From the NCBI RefSeq assembly GCF_001187535.1, contig NZ_LFIO01001790.1, forward strand, positions 62,001-126,000: a DNA stretch of 64,000 nt. The letters run 5' to 3'. The DNA comes from Rhizobium ecuadorense. GTDB lineage: Bacteria; Pseudomonadota; Alphaproteobacteria; Rhizobiales; Rhizobiaceae. A model generated the notes under the pieces. It saw only the letters and a list, made by a program, of their open reading frames with translations. It was not told where the DNA came from and made no database searches. The position numbers and the translations under genes were made by a program. Below, one piece after another: positions 1-7,398 of this stretch. Positions within the stretch are counted from its first letter, which is position 1, and each line of letters starts with the position of its first letter.

Positions 1-1179
1 CGACAGCGCGACGCAATAGGCGCGCATCGGATTGAGTTTGGTGATTTCCTCGCCGACGAGGCGGATGAGGCGCGGGCCGAACAGCAGCAGGCCGACGGAG
101 ATGCCGAAGGCGCCGATCAGCATCACCCAGAGGGGCGGATGCCCGACGCTGCCGTCACCGCCGCCGACGCCGACCGAGTGGACGATCGCCGAAAGCGGCC
201 CGACCGCGTTCGAAACATCGTTTGCGCCATGCGCGAAGGAAAGCAGTGCCGCCGAGCCGATGAGCGGCAGCCGGAACAGCACCCGCAGCGAGCTGTTGCG
301 GTTTTCGAGATCGCGCGCCTGGGCGAGCACGAGCGGCCGGGCGATAAGCCAGCTGACAAGCCCGATGCCGATGCCGATGAGGATGATGGTGAAAGACGGA
401 AATTTGCCGGTGGGCGACAGCTGCAGCACCATATAGGCCATGAAGCTGCCGGTCATCACCGCGACCAGCACCGGCACCCAGCGCCGAGCCGCCGCGATCT
501 TGTCGTCGCGATAGATGATCAGCGTCTTGACGAGGTAGAGCAGCCCGGCCGCGATCAGCCCGCCGATCAGCGGCGAGGTGATCCAGCTCGAGGTGATTTC
601 CACCATCACCCGCCAATTCACCGGTTCCGGCCCGACGGCTGCGATGCCGGCGCCGATCACCGCGCCGACGATCGCATGGGTGGTGGACACCGGGGCGTTC
701 ATCCAGGTCGCGAGATGGATCCAGAGGGCGGCCGCCATCAGCGCCGCCATCATGATCCAGCCGAGTGCCGCCTGCGGCACCTGGACGGCGTCGACGATGT
801 TGGAGGAAATCGTCCTGACGACCTCGCCGCCGGCGATCGTCGCGCCGAGAACCTCAAAAATCGCGGCGATAACAAGCGCCTGGCCCATCGTCATGGCGCG
901 CGCGCCGACGGCCGCGCCGACATTGTTGGTCACGTCATTGGCGCCGATGTTCATCGCCATGTAGCCGGCAAGGGCTGCCGCCGCCACGATGAGCACCGCT
1001 CCCGGCCGGTCGAACACATAGACGCCGGCAAAAAGCATGGCGAGACCGACGAAGATCAGCCCGAGACCGGGCGCCACCAGCCGCCGCAGGACATGCTTCG
1101 CCGCGTCCTCGGCATGGGTGATCTTGGCGAGGTCCTTATCGAGCGTGCGTTTCGTGAGGACTGTGGGACGTGGCGGCAT
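1..1179 (-). CDS. pit: Inorganic phosphate transporter, PiT family (3' end outside window)
   Basis: Low-affinity inorganic phosphate permease of the inner membrane, usually symporting metal-phosphate or phosphate with protons. From ATG at 1179 the minus strand gives 393 codons without a stop, running off the left edge. Two copies of the PiT signature are visible: GANDVTNNVGAAVG near residue 78 and HGANDVSNAVGPLSAI near residue 325, as expected for the duplicated architecture. Several long hydrophobic helices flank them and a charged linker (LIIYRDDKIAAARR) lies mid-protein. The family is usually about 330-530 aa, so most of it is here. In Sinorhizobium pit is preceded by a PhoU-like gene; here the upstream neighbour on the same strand is a Nudix hydrolase instead. 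Identity is firm; start choice is good. Confidence 0.93.
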   Translation of the reverse strand, partial: MPPRPTVLTKRTLDKDLAKITHAEDAAKHVLRRLVAPGLGLIFVGLAMLFAGVYVFDRPGAVLIVAAAALAGYMAMNIGANDVTNNVGAAVGARAMTMGQALVIAAIFEVLGATIAGGEVVRTISSNIVDAVQVPQAALGWIMMAALMAAALWIHLATWMNAPVSTTHAIVGAVIGAGIAAVGPEPVNWRVMVEITSSWITSPLIGGLIAAGLLYLVKTLIIYRDDKIAAARRWVPVLVAVMTGSFMAYMVLQLSPTGKFPSFTIILIGIGIGLVSWLIARPLVLAQARDLENRNSSLRVLFRLPLIGSAALLSFAHGANDVSNAVGPLSAIVHSVGVGGGDGSVGHPPLWVMLIGAFGISVGLLLFGPRLIRLVGEEITKLNPMRAYCVALS

Positions 1180-1242
1180 TCTTTTCCCGGGCTATGAAAT
1201 CTGCTTCTACGCCACTTTTCTAGCAGCGCAAGATGGCAGGAT

Positions 1243-1785
1243 TCATTCCGCCGGAATTTGCTTTCCTGCCAGTCCCTGCTTTATCGCTTTGGCCGAAAGC
1301 CTCTCGGTCATCTTTCGCTTGAAGGCCAGCAAAAGGCCGCGCAGCTCCGGCTCGCGCACGCGCCCGGCCGCCTCGTCGAAGGAGACCCATTCGATGCGGC
1401 GTTCGCCCTTTTCCTTGAAATTCTTCGCGATGTCGGTGACTTCGAGCGCATAGACCTGCACCTTGCAGGCCACCTGCACGCCGTCGCGCAGGACTTTCGA
1501 ATAGCTGTAAGCGCCGAGCGTTTCCGTCTCGACCGCGCCGCGGACGCCGGCTTCCTCGAAGGCTTCCTGTGCGGCGACCTCATGGGCGCATTTGCCCGTC
1601 ATCGGCCAGCCCTTGGGAATGACCCAGCGGCCGGTATCGCGGCTGGTCATCAACAGCACCTCGACCTCACCGCTCTTCTTCTTCACCCGATAGCAGATCG
1701 CACCATATTGCTGTCGCGGCGGACGCCGGAACATCAGCTGCACATCGGATGCCAATCGGGCGAGAAGAGTCAATGGTCGGGTCAC
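1243..1785 (-). CDS. Nudix hydrolase, DIPP-like
   Basis: A 180-aa Nudix-fold protein predicted to hydrolyse a nucleoside diphosphate linked to another moiety; the layout recalls bacterial relatives of diphosphoinositol polyphosphate phosphohydrolases. The Nudix box spans residues 59-81: G59, then K65 where the consensus has Glu, Q73 where it has Arg, then E74, E77, E78, G80 and V81, so the metal-binding EExG core is intact. The motif WVIPKGWPM just before it is typical of this alphaproteobacterial subgroup. The start used is GTG at 1785 with no good ribosome site; ATG at 1734 (residue 18) is a plausible alternative. It lies 63 bp upstream of pit on the same strand, so the two may be cotranscribed. 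Substrate unknown. Confidence 0.85.
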   Translation of the reverse strand: MTRPLTLLARLASDVQLMFRRPPRQQYGAICYRVKKKSGEVEVLLMTSRDTGRWVIPKGWPMTGKCAHEVAAQEAFEEAGVRGAVETETLGAYSYSKVLRDGVQVACKVQVYALEVTDIAKNFKEKGERRIEWVSFDEAAGRVREPELRGLLLAFKRKMTERLSAKAIKQGLAGKQIPAE

Positions 1786-2037
1786 CTTCGCAGTGGTTGT
1801 TAGGAATCACTCATATACGTGTATCACGAAAAGCTTACACAATCCAAAAGCCGCGGACGCTCCGAAACGCGACTGGATCGCCGTTCCTTAAGGGAAATCG
1901 AGCTGGGGCAGGCTCAGAAATCCGTCATGTCCTGTCTCGAATGCGTCACATTGCACAGCTGTACAATATGGCGTGGTCTTGCCTTTCCTTCAATGGCAAG
2001 ATCAAGTGATCCACTATCATTTGTGATCGTGGTCATC

Positions 2038-2949
2038 ATGCGTCTTCCGCCGCTCAATGCCGTCCGCGCCTTCGAGGCGGTCTGCCGTCATGGCAGCATT
2101 CTGAAGGCTGCGGAAGAGCTGAACGTCGTGCGCGGCGCCGTGCGCCAGCAGATCGCCACGCTGGAAGGCCACTTCGGCCGCAAGCTCTTTCTGCGCGACG
2201 GACGCAGGCTGGTCCCGACCGCAGAGGCGAGCGCTTTCGCCGAGGCTTGCGGTGCGGCTTTCGACATTCTGCAGCGCGCCGCTTGTGAGCTCGAAGGCGT
2301 CGTGCCGGGCCGCATCCGGCTCGGCGTGCCCTCGGCTTTTGCGGTCTGGTGGCTGATGCCGCGCGTTGCCGCCATGCAGGCGAACCTCGGCGATATGGCG
2401 ATCGATATCGTGCCGATGAGCGTGGTCGAACCGCTGCAGATGCACCCGGAACTGGACGCGGTGATCATGGGCGGCGAATATCGGCCGGCCGCCGGCGTGA
2501 CCGCGGTGCGCTTCATGGAAGACGAGTTCGGCCCGGTCGCCACACCGGCGCTTGCCGCAATGCTGTCGGAAGAGCCGGCGGCGATGGGCCGGCTGACCAT
2601 GCTCGCCAGCCGCAGCGTTCCCAAGCTCTGGGACGAATGGTTTGCCGAAAGCGGCACGCCGCCGGTTGCCTTTTCCCGCCGTCAGGAATTCGAGGATCTG
2701 CTGCTGGCCCTCGCTGCCGCCCGCTCCGGGCTCGGCATCGCCGTTGCGCCGCGCGCCTCGATCGAGGACGATCTTCAGCGCGGGCAGCTGGTCGCGCCCT
2801 ATGGCTTCATCGCGCGTCCGTCCGGCTACAGCCTCTGCTGCCGCACGCCGGATGCCAAACGTCCGGGTTTTGCCGCTTTGTCCGGCTGGCTGCACCAATC
2901 CGGGAAGCCGAGCGGAAAGGGCAGATTTTCTGCTCCGTCGTCAGAATAA
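2038..2949 (+). CDS. LysR-family transcriptional regulator (GcvA-like)
   Basis: A 303-aa LysR regulator. The N-terminal winged helix-turn-helix covers roughly residues 1-60 (LPPLNAVRAFEAVCRHGS..., with an AAEELNVVRGAVRQQI recognition helix), followed by a substrate-binding domain of the GcvA type. I start at ATG 2038, where LysR proteins normally begin; the reading frame is open further upstream to about 1819 but that stretch resembles no protein. It is followed after 62 bp by the SAHH-like gene on the same strand, so the regulator and enzyme probably form a unit rather than the classic divergent LysR pair. Target and inducer unknown. Confidence 0.88.
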   Translation: MRLPPLNAVRAFEAVCRHGSILKAAEELNVVRGAVRQQIATLEGHFGRKLFLRDGRRLVPTAEASAFAEACGAAFDILQRAACELEGVVPGRIRLGVPSAFAVWWLMPRVAAMQANLGDMAIDIVPMSVVEPLQMHPELDAVIMGGEYRPAAGVTAVRFMEDEFGPVATPALAAMLSEEPAAMGRLTMLASRSVPKLWDEWFAESGTPPVAFSRRQEFEDLLLALAAARSGLGIAVAPRASIEDDLQRGQLVAPYGFIARPSGYSLCCRTPDAKRPGFAALSGWLHQSGKPSGKGRFSAPSSE

Positions 2950-3011
2950 CCTCCATATTCGCCGCCCTGTGGCTTCGCTAGAAATGTCGAGAAATCGGCA
3001 ACAGGGATGAG

Positions 3012-4172
3012 ATGATGGAAAAAACCGCGACACGCATCGACTGGATCGGCGGCAGCTACCGGCTGCTCAAGGCGACGGCGGCCGAATTCGAGCGGACGCG
3101 GCCCTTCGAAGGCCTGTCGATCGGCACCGGCATCCACCTGGAGCCGAAGACGGTGGCGCTGCTGATGGCGCTTCGCGCCGGCGGCGCGCGTCTCGTCTGC
3201 ACCGGCAATCTCAACAGCACCCAGCCGTCGACGGTCGAGTTCCTGCGTTCGCAGGGCATTACGGTCTTCGCCACGCAGACCACCGATGCCGCCGCCCATC
3301 ATGGCAGCCTCGAAGCGGTGATTGCCGAAAGGCCGGATCTGCTGCTCGACAATGGCGGCGATCTCTTCGCCATCGCGGCGGAAAACCCCTATGCCGATCT
3401 GCGCGGCGGCACCGAGGAAACCACCTCGGGCCGAACACGCCTGCTGCCGCTGCGCCAGCGCCTCGCCATGCCGATCCTCGTCATCAACGACAGCCCGATC
3501 AAGCAGTTCGCCGAAAACAGGCATGCCGTGGGACAGAGCCTGTTCGAAAGCTATTTGCGCTTCACCAACCGCTCGACCAATGGCAAACGCGTGACGGTCT
3601 TCGGCTACGGCGCCTGTGGCAAGGGCACGGCCGCCTGTTTCCGCAACGCTTTTTCCACCGTCAGTGTGGTCGATATCGATGCGGTGGCCACCCTCGAAGC
3701 TCATCTCGATGGTTTCGTCACGCCGCTGCGCGAAGCGGCGATCCGCTCGGCCGATATAATCGTCACCGTCACGGGCTTTGCCGCTATCGTCACAGCAGCC
3801 GACCTGCCGCTCGTCAAGGACGGCGCGATCCAGATGAATGGCGGCCATTTCCCGCATGAGATCGATGTCGAGGCCTTCCGCCGCCATCCCGACGTCATCG
3901 GCATCGATTGCTACGAGGCCGATCATATCGAGACCTTCCATCTCAGGGACGGCCGCTCTTTCCATGTGCTCGGCGGCGGTCACATGGCCAATCTCGCCGG
4001 CCCGCGCCCGCTCGGCAACACGGTCGAATCGATGGATCTCGGCTTCACCCTGCAGGCCCGCTGCCTGGAACGCATCGCCAGGGGCGAGGCCGGCCCCGAA
4101 TCCTGCGTCGTGCCTGTGCCCGGCGATATCGACGCGATGGTGGCCAATGCTTATCTTGCTCTGGCGCGCTGA
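3012..4172 (+). CDS. S-adenosylhomocysteine-hydrolase-like NAD-binding protein
   Basis: A 386-aa relative of adenosylhomocysteinase, shorter than the usual 430-470 aa. Motifs in order: TGIHLEPKT (H42), CTGNLNSTQ (about 63-71), LLDNGGDLF (111-119), EETTSG (135-140), NDSPIKQFAEN with K164 and N169, the NAD-binding GYGACGKG (198-205), GHFPHEID with H279, and GGGHMANLAGP with H324. By hand alignment the catalytic Lys and His residues are kept, but two acidic positions differ from true SAHH: an Asn in the usual DDGGD motif and Glu in the usual KxxFDN motif. The C-terminal dimerisation tail that helps close the NAD site in true SAHH is missing or divergent. It is preceded by a LysR gene. The fold is clear; the substrate need not be adenosylhomocysteine, and a bona fide ahcY is probably elsewhere in the genome. 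Confidence 0.8.
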   Translation: MMEKTATRIDWIGGSYRLLKATAAEFERTRPFEGLSIGTGIHLEPKTVALLMALRAGGARLVCTGNLNSTQPSTVEFLRSQGITVFATQTTDAAAHHGSLEAVIAERPDLLLDNGGDLFAIAAENPYADLRGGTEETTSGRTRLLPLRQRLAMPILVINDSPIKQFAENRHAVGQSLFESYLRFTNRSTNGKRVTVFGYGACGKGTAACFRNAFSTVSVVDIDAVATLEAHLDGFVTPLREAAIRSADIIVTVTGFAAIVTAADLPLVKDGAIQMNGGHFPHEIDVEAFRRHPDVIGIDCYEADHIETFHLRDGRSFHVLGGGHMANLAGPRPLGNTVESMDLGFTLQARCLERIARGEAGPESCVVPVPGDIDAMVANAYLALAR

Positions 4173-4276
4173 GGATGATGCCGAAAAATGTGAGTGTTTT
4201 CGGACGACGCCACGCGCAGTTCTCTGATTTGGCAAAGGATTAGATTTAAGGCCGACCCTGGCCTCAGTCATCCTGT
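4171..4276. repeat. Dispersed Rhizobium intergenic repeat, copy 1
   Basis: Between two convergent genes lies GATGATGCCGAAAAATGTGA followed by TTTTCGGACGAC, then AGGATTAGATTT, GCCGACCCTGGCC and TCATCCTGTTC. The same modules in the same order recur at 16649-16752. The ends GAGGATGA and TCATCCTG are inverted, so the element can fold back. It abuts the stop codon of the SAHH-like gene and may act as a transcript end. Confidence 0.65.
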
Positions 4277-4281
4277 TCCAG

Positions 4282-5295
4282 TCATTCGGTACCCTGAGAT
4301 CGGTCGATCTCGACGACGACTTTCCCGTCCGCCTGCCGGTTTTCGATCAGCCGATGTGCCTCGTCGGTATCGTTAAGTGTGAAGCGGTGCGGGTCGAGCC
4401 TCGGCATCACCTTGCCGGCTTCCACCAGTTTCGTCATTTCCCGCATAATCTCGCCGTGATGGGGGCGTCCTTCGCCGGTCAGAAGCGGCAGCAGCGTGAA
4501 AACCCCGGAATAGGTCGCCGCCTTAAAGGAGAGCGGCGCCAGAGCGTGATTTCCCCAGCCAAGGCAGCTCACGACATGGCCGAACCGGCTGACGGCCTGG
4601 AACGCCGTATCGAGCCCCTGGCCACCGACCGTGTCGTAGACCAGATCGAAACCCTTGCCACCGGTATATCTAGCGACATAGGTTTCCACCGTTTCTGCGG
4701 CACGATCGATCGGCGTTGCACGAAGACCGGCGAGATAGTCCACTTTCGAAGCGCCATCGACGACATAGACCTCCGCCCCGACGGCCTTGGCGATCTGCGC
4801 GACGATATGGCCGACACCGCCGCCGCCCAGCACGAGCACCTTGTGATCGGCACTCACCGCAGCGCGGTCGACGAGCCCTTCCCAGGCAGTAATGGCGATC
4901 AGCGGCAATGCTGCCGCCTCGCGCATCGAAAGGTTCTGCGGCTTTGGAGCCAACAGTGCGGCGTCGACGGCTGCGAACTCGGCAAGCGATCCCTGAACGC
5001 CGCCGACGCCGCCGGTCATGCCGTAGACCGCTTCGCCGCGACGGAAACCACCGACGCCAGGTCCGATCTCTTCGACATTGCCGGCCATATCGATGCCAAG
5101 CACGGTCGGAAGGGGGTGGCGTGCATGGGCCGCATTGCCGGCCCTGATCTTCAGGTCGAGCGGATTGACACCGCTCGCCAAGATACGCACCAGGACCTGG
5201 CCTTCACCCGGCACCGGCTTCGCAACATCGGCGATCCGCAATGGCGAATTCGGCGATTCCGCCAGCATCACTTTCATCGTTGATTGTCTCGACAT
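4282..5295 (-). CDS. Quinone oxidoreductase-like MDR dehydrogenase (zinc-free type)
   Basis: A 337-aa medium-chain dehydrogenase/reductase that would reduce quinones or enones with NADPH. An N-terminal GroES-like domain (LASGVNPLDLKIRAG, then LGIDMAGNVEEIG) is followed by a Rossmann fold with VLGGGGVGHIVAQIAKAVGA near residue 155. The catalytic and structural zinc ligands of alcohol dehydrogenases are absent, as in the quinone-reductase subfamily. I choose ATG 5295 because AAGGAGAG lies just upstream; a longer open frame to 5334 lacks this. It is divergent from a LysR gene 138 bp away, the classic arrangement for a LysR-controlled reductase. Substrate not deducible. Confidence 0.85.
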   Translation of the reverse strand: MSRQSTMKVMLAESPNSPLRIADVAKPVPGEGQVLVRILASGVNPLDLKIRAGNAAHARHPLPTVLGIDMAGNVEEIGPGVGGFRRGEAVYGMTGGVGGVQGSLAEFAAVDAALLAPKPQNLSMREAAALPLIAITAWEGLVDRAAVSADHKVLVLGGGGVGHIVAQIAKAVGAEVYVVDGASKVDYLAGLRATPIDRAAETVETYVARYTGGKGFDLVYDTVGGQGLDTAFQAVSRFGHVVSCLGWGNHALAPLSFKAATYSGVFTLLPLLTGEGRPHHGEIMREMTKLVEAGKVMPRLDPHRFTLNDTDEAHRLIENRQADGKVVVEIDRSQGTE

Positions 5296-5433
5296 GCAAC
5301 TCTCCTTCGTTTGCTGTGCGGCGTCTACGGTCACAACGGGCTTTTCTGGGAGAAAAGATCGCTCATTGAAACGCGAATGAAAATAAAAGAGAAAGACTGA
5401 AGCCCATGCATTTTTGTTTGACGGATACGAGCG

Positions 5434-6285
5434 ATGGAATGGAGTGACCTGAAGATTTTTCTGGCGATCGCGCGGTTCGGAACGCTGGGGGCCGCAGCCC
5501 GCAGCCTCGGTCTGACCCAGCCGACGATGGGCCGGCGGTTGCGTGCCCTGGAAGCGTCCGTTGGGCAGACGTTATTTCAGCGCACGACCGAGGGCTTCGT
5601 GCTGACCGAGGAAGGCGCGGCCGTGCTCGCCGGTACCGAACGCATCGAGGAGGAGACGTTTGCTATGCAGCGCATCCTTGCCGGCGGCAGCCGCCAGCTC
5701 GGTGGTTTTCTCAGGCTGTCCTCGTCCGACTGGTTCGGCGCGCATGTGCTTTCGCCGGTGCTGACGGAATTCTCGCAACTCCATCCCAAAGTGGTAGTCG
5801 AATTATTGACCGACAGCCGACTTCTCAGCCTGCCGCGACGAGAAGCCGACCTCGTATTTCGTATTCAGCCTTTTACAGAGGCGGAGATCATATCGCGCAA
5901 GCTTATCCATATCAAATACGGCCTTTACAGCCAGCGCGGCGCGCCGCACCCGAGGGCATTTGACGGAGCGGGCGCCCGCCTCGTCACCATGGACGAGGCT
6001 TTCGGCGACATGCCGGATGTCGGTTGGCTGCAGCGCCTCTTGCCGCGGGCCGAAATCGTCATGCGCAGCAACAGCCGCGATGTGCAGGCGGCGCTCTGTG
6101 CCAATGGAGCGGGGTTCGCCGTCCTGCCGCGGCCTCTCGGCGATTCCCTTGCTGCTATTGAACTGGTCGATCTTGGGGAGGCACCGCCCGGCCGCGACAC
6201 CTGGGTCGGCTATCACCGCGACATGAAGCGCCTGGCGCGGCTGCGCGCCCTGCTGGATCTCGTCATCGAGAGATTGGCGCGCTGA
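5434..6285 (+). CDS. LysR-family transcriptional regulator
   Basis: A 283-aa LysR regulator. The N-terminal helix-turn-helix includes MEWSDLKIFLAIARFGTLG and the recognition helix LTQPTMGRRLRALE; a substrate-binding domain follows. It is divergently placed to the quinone-oxidoreductase gene and likely controls it and itself from the 138-bp gap. The C-terminal half keeps the family pattern (CANGAGFAVLPRPLGD) but the protein is somewhat shorter than the common 300 aa. Inducer unknown. Confidence 0.87.
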   Translation: MEWSDLKIFLAIARFGTLGAAARSLGLTQPTMGRRLRALEASVGQTLFQRTTEGFVLTEEGAAVLAGTERIEEETFAMQRILAGGSRQLGGFLRLSSSDWFGAHVLSPVLTEFSQLHPKVVVELLTDSRLLSLPRREADLVFRIQPFTEAEIISRKLIHIKYGLYSQRGAPHPRAFDGAGARLVTMDEAFGDMPDVGWLQRLLPRAEIVMRSNSRDVQAALCANGAGFAVLPRPLGDSLAAIELVDLGEAPPGRDTWVGYHRDMKRLARLRALLDLVIERLAR

Positions 6286-6296
6286 ACCGACGGGGG

Positions 6297-6350
6297 AGCA
6301 TGATCCGAAACATGTGAGCGGCTTTTTGAGGCGACATCGCGTCATTTGGT
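6297..6350. repeat. Degenerate copy of the dispersed intergenic repeat
   Basis: GAGCATGATCCGAAACATGTG followed by AGCGGCTTTTTGAGGCGACATCG resembles the left module of the elements at 4171 and 16649 (GATGCCGAAAA...GTGAG...TTTTCGG). It lies between two convergent LysR genes. The right module is not recognisable, so this is a partial copy. Confidence 0.5.
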
Positions 6351-6359
6351 TATGTGCCG

Positions 6360-7256
6360 TCAGCGCTCCCAATAGGGCACAGGCCCATAAAGCTCGGCGA
6401 GATAGTCGATGAACAGCCGCACCTTGGCCGGCAGGAATTGCCGGCTGGGATAGACGGCCGACAGTGCGACATTATGCGAGCCCTCATAGGCCGGCAGCAC
6501 CTGCACCAGCCGGCCGGCCTTCAGCTCTTCGCCGATATCCCAGGTGGAGCGCAGCGCGATCCCGAGGCCTGAGATGACCGCCTCGCGGATCACCTCGCTG
6601 GAATTGCTGATCAGCATGCCCTCCGGCCGCAGGCTGAGCATCCCGTCCGGCCCGTTCAGCCGCCAGGTATCGCCATTATGCGCCGGCAGGCAGCGATGAT
6701 GTTTCAGTTCGTCGATGTGCCTCGGCTTGCCGTGGGCTGCGAGATAATCCGGCGAGGCGCAGAGCAGCCGGCGCACCGGCGCCAGCCGGCGGGCGACGAG
6801 GCTCGAATCGGTGAGTTCGGCGATGCGGATCGCCAGATCGAAGCCGCCGCCGACGATGTCGCTGAATTCGTCGGTCAGCACCAGATTGATCGCCAGTTCC
6901 GGATGCGCCTGCATGAACGCCTTCAGATGCGGCGCGATGTGCATGCGCCCGAAGGAGGTCGGCGCAGAGATCTTCAGCGTGCCGTGCATCTGCGCCGAGC
7001 GGCCGGAAATATAGAATTCTGCCTCTTCCAGCCCGGCGAGAATGCCGAGAACGCGGTCGTAGAAGCCCTGTCCGGCTTCCGTCAGCGAGATCTGCCGTGT
7101 CGTGCGCTGCAACAGCCGGGTGCCGAGCCGGTCCTCCAGCCGCTTGATCCGCTTGGAGACGACGGCTGGGGAGAAGCCGAGCGCCCGCCCGGCAAGCGAC
7201 ATGCTGCCCGTCGAAACGACCTTGGCAAAGATTTCGAGATCGCCCAGATTGGTCAT
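6360..7256 (-). CDS. LysR-family regulator, probable regulator of glcDEF
   Basis: A 298-aa LysR regulator with N-terminal helix-turn-helix (MTNLGDLEIFAKVVSTGSMS, AVVSKRIKRLEDRLG) and an effector domain of the CrgA/DsdC-like branch (GTLKISAPTSFGRMHIAPHL). ATG 7256 gives the standard LysR N-terminus; the frame is open to another ATG at 7286. It is divergent from glcD, and paired heptamer repeats lie in the gap, so control of glycolate oxidation is the simplest reading, by position only. Confidence 0.85.
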   Translation of the reverse strand: MTNLGDLEIFAKVVSTGSMSLAGRALGFSPAVVSKRIKRLEDRLGTRLLQRTTRQISLTEAGQGFYDRVLGILAGLEEAEFYISGRSAQMHGTLKISAPTSFGRMHIAPHLKAFMQAHPELAINLVLTDEFSDIVGGGFDLAIRIAELTDSSLVARRLAPVRRLLCASPDYLAAHGKPRHIDELKHHRCLPAHNGDTWRLNGPDGMLSLRPEGMLISNSSEVIREAVISGLGIALRSTWDIGEELKAGRLVQVLPAYEGSHNVALSAVYPSRQFLPAKVRLFIDYLAELYGPVPYWER

Positions 7257-7286
7257 GCGGTTTTCGATTATTTCCCCTTTTGGCAT

Positions 7287-7327
7287 AAGTGCTTAGCATT
7301 TGCGCCCCTTTCGGGAAAGTGCTAAGC
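7287..7327. promoter_or_regulatory. Candidate LysR operator between the regulator and glcD
   Basis: AAGTGCTTAGC (7287-7297) and AAGTGCTAAGC (7317-7327) lie 30 bp apart, about three helical turns. AAGTGCT is a direct repeat, while GCTTAGC and GCTAAGC are exact reverse complements, giving an inverted repeat as well. They sit in the gap shared by the two divergent genes. LysR tetramers bind paired sites of this kind; that this one does is inference. Confidence 0.5.
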
Positions 7328-7398
7328 CGATTTATCGGCGGCAGGAGGTTTGCGGCCGTCATTTCCCGTCGTCACGATGTCAGAGGCCTGAGAGCGCC

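Noticed and set aside
139-1197. Long plus-strand open frame (352 codons)
   Set aside because: It is antisense to the pit gene; composition is Asp/Arg/His-rich and lacks any domain, while the minus strand gives two clear PiT signatures.
1812-1821. ATACGTGTAT palindrome upstream of the first LysR gene
   Set aside because: A single short palindrome without a partner site; too weak to call an operator.
2826-4271. Minus-strand open frame of 481 codons
   Set aside because: Antisense to the SAHH-like gene and the LysR end; Gly/Ala/Arg/Asp-rich shadow without motifs.
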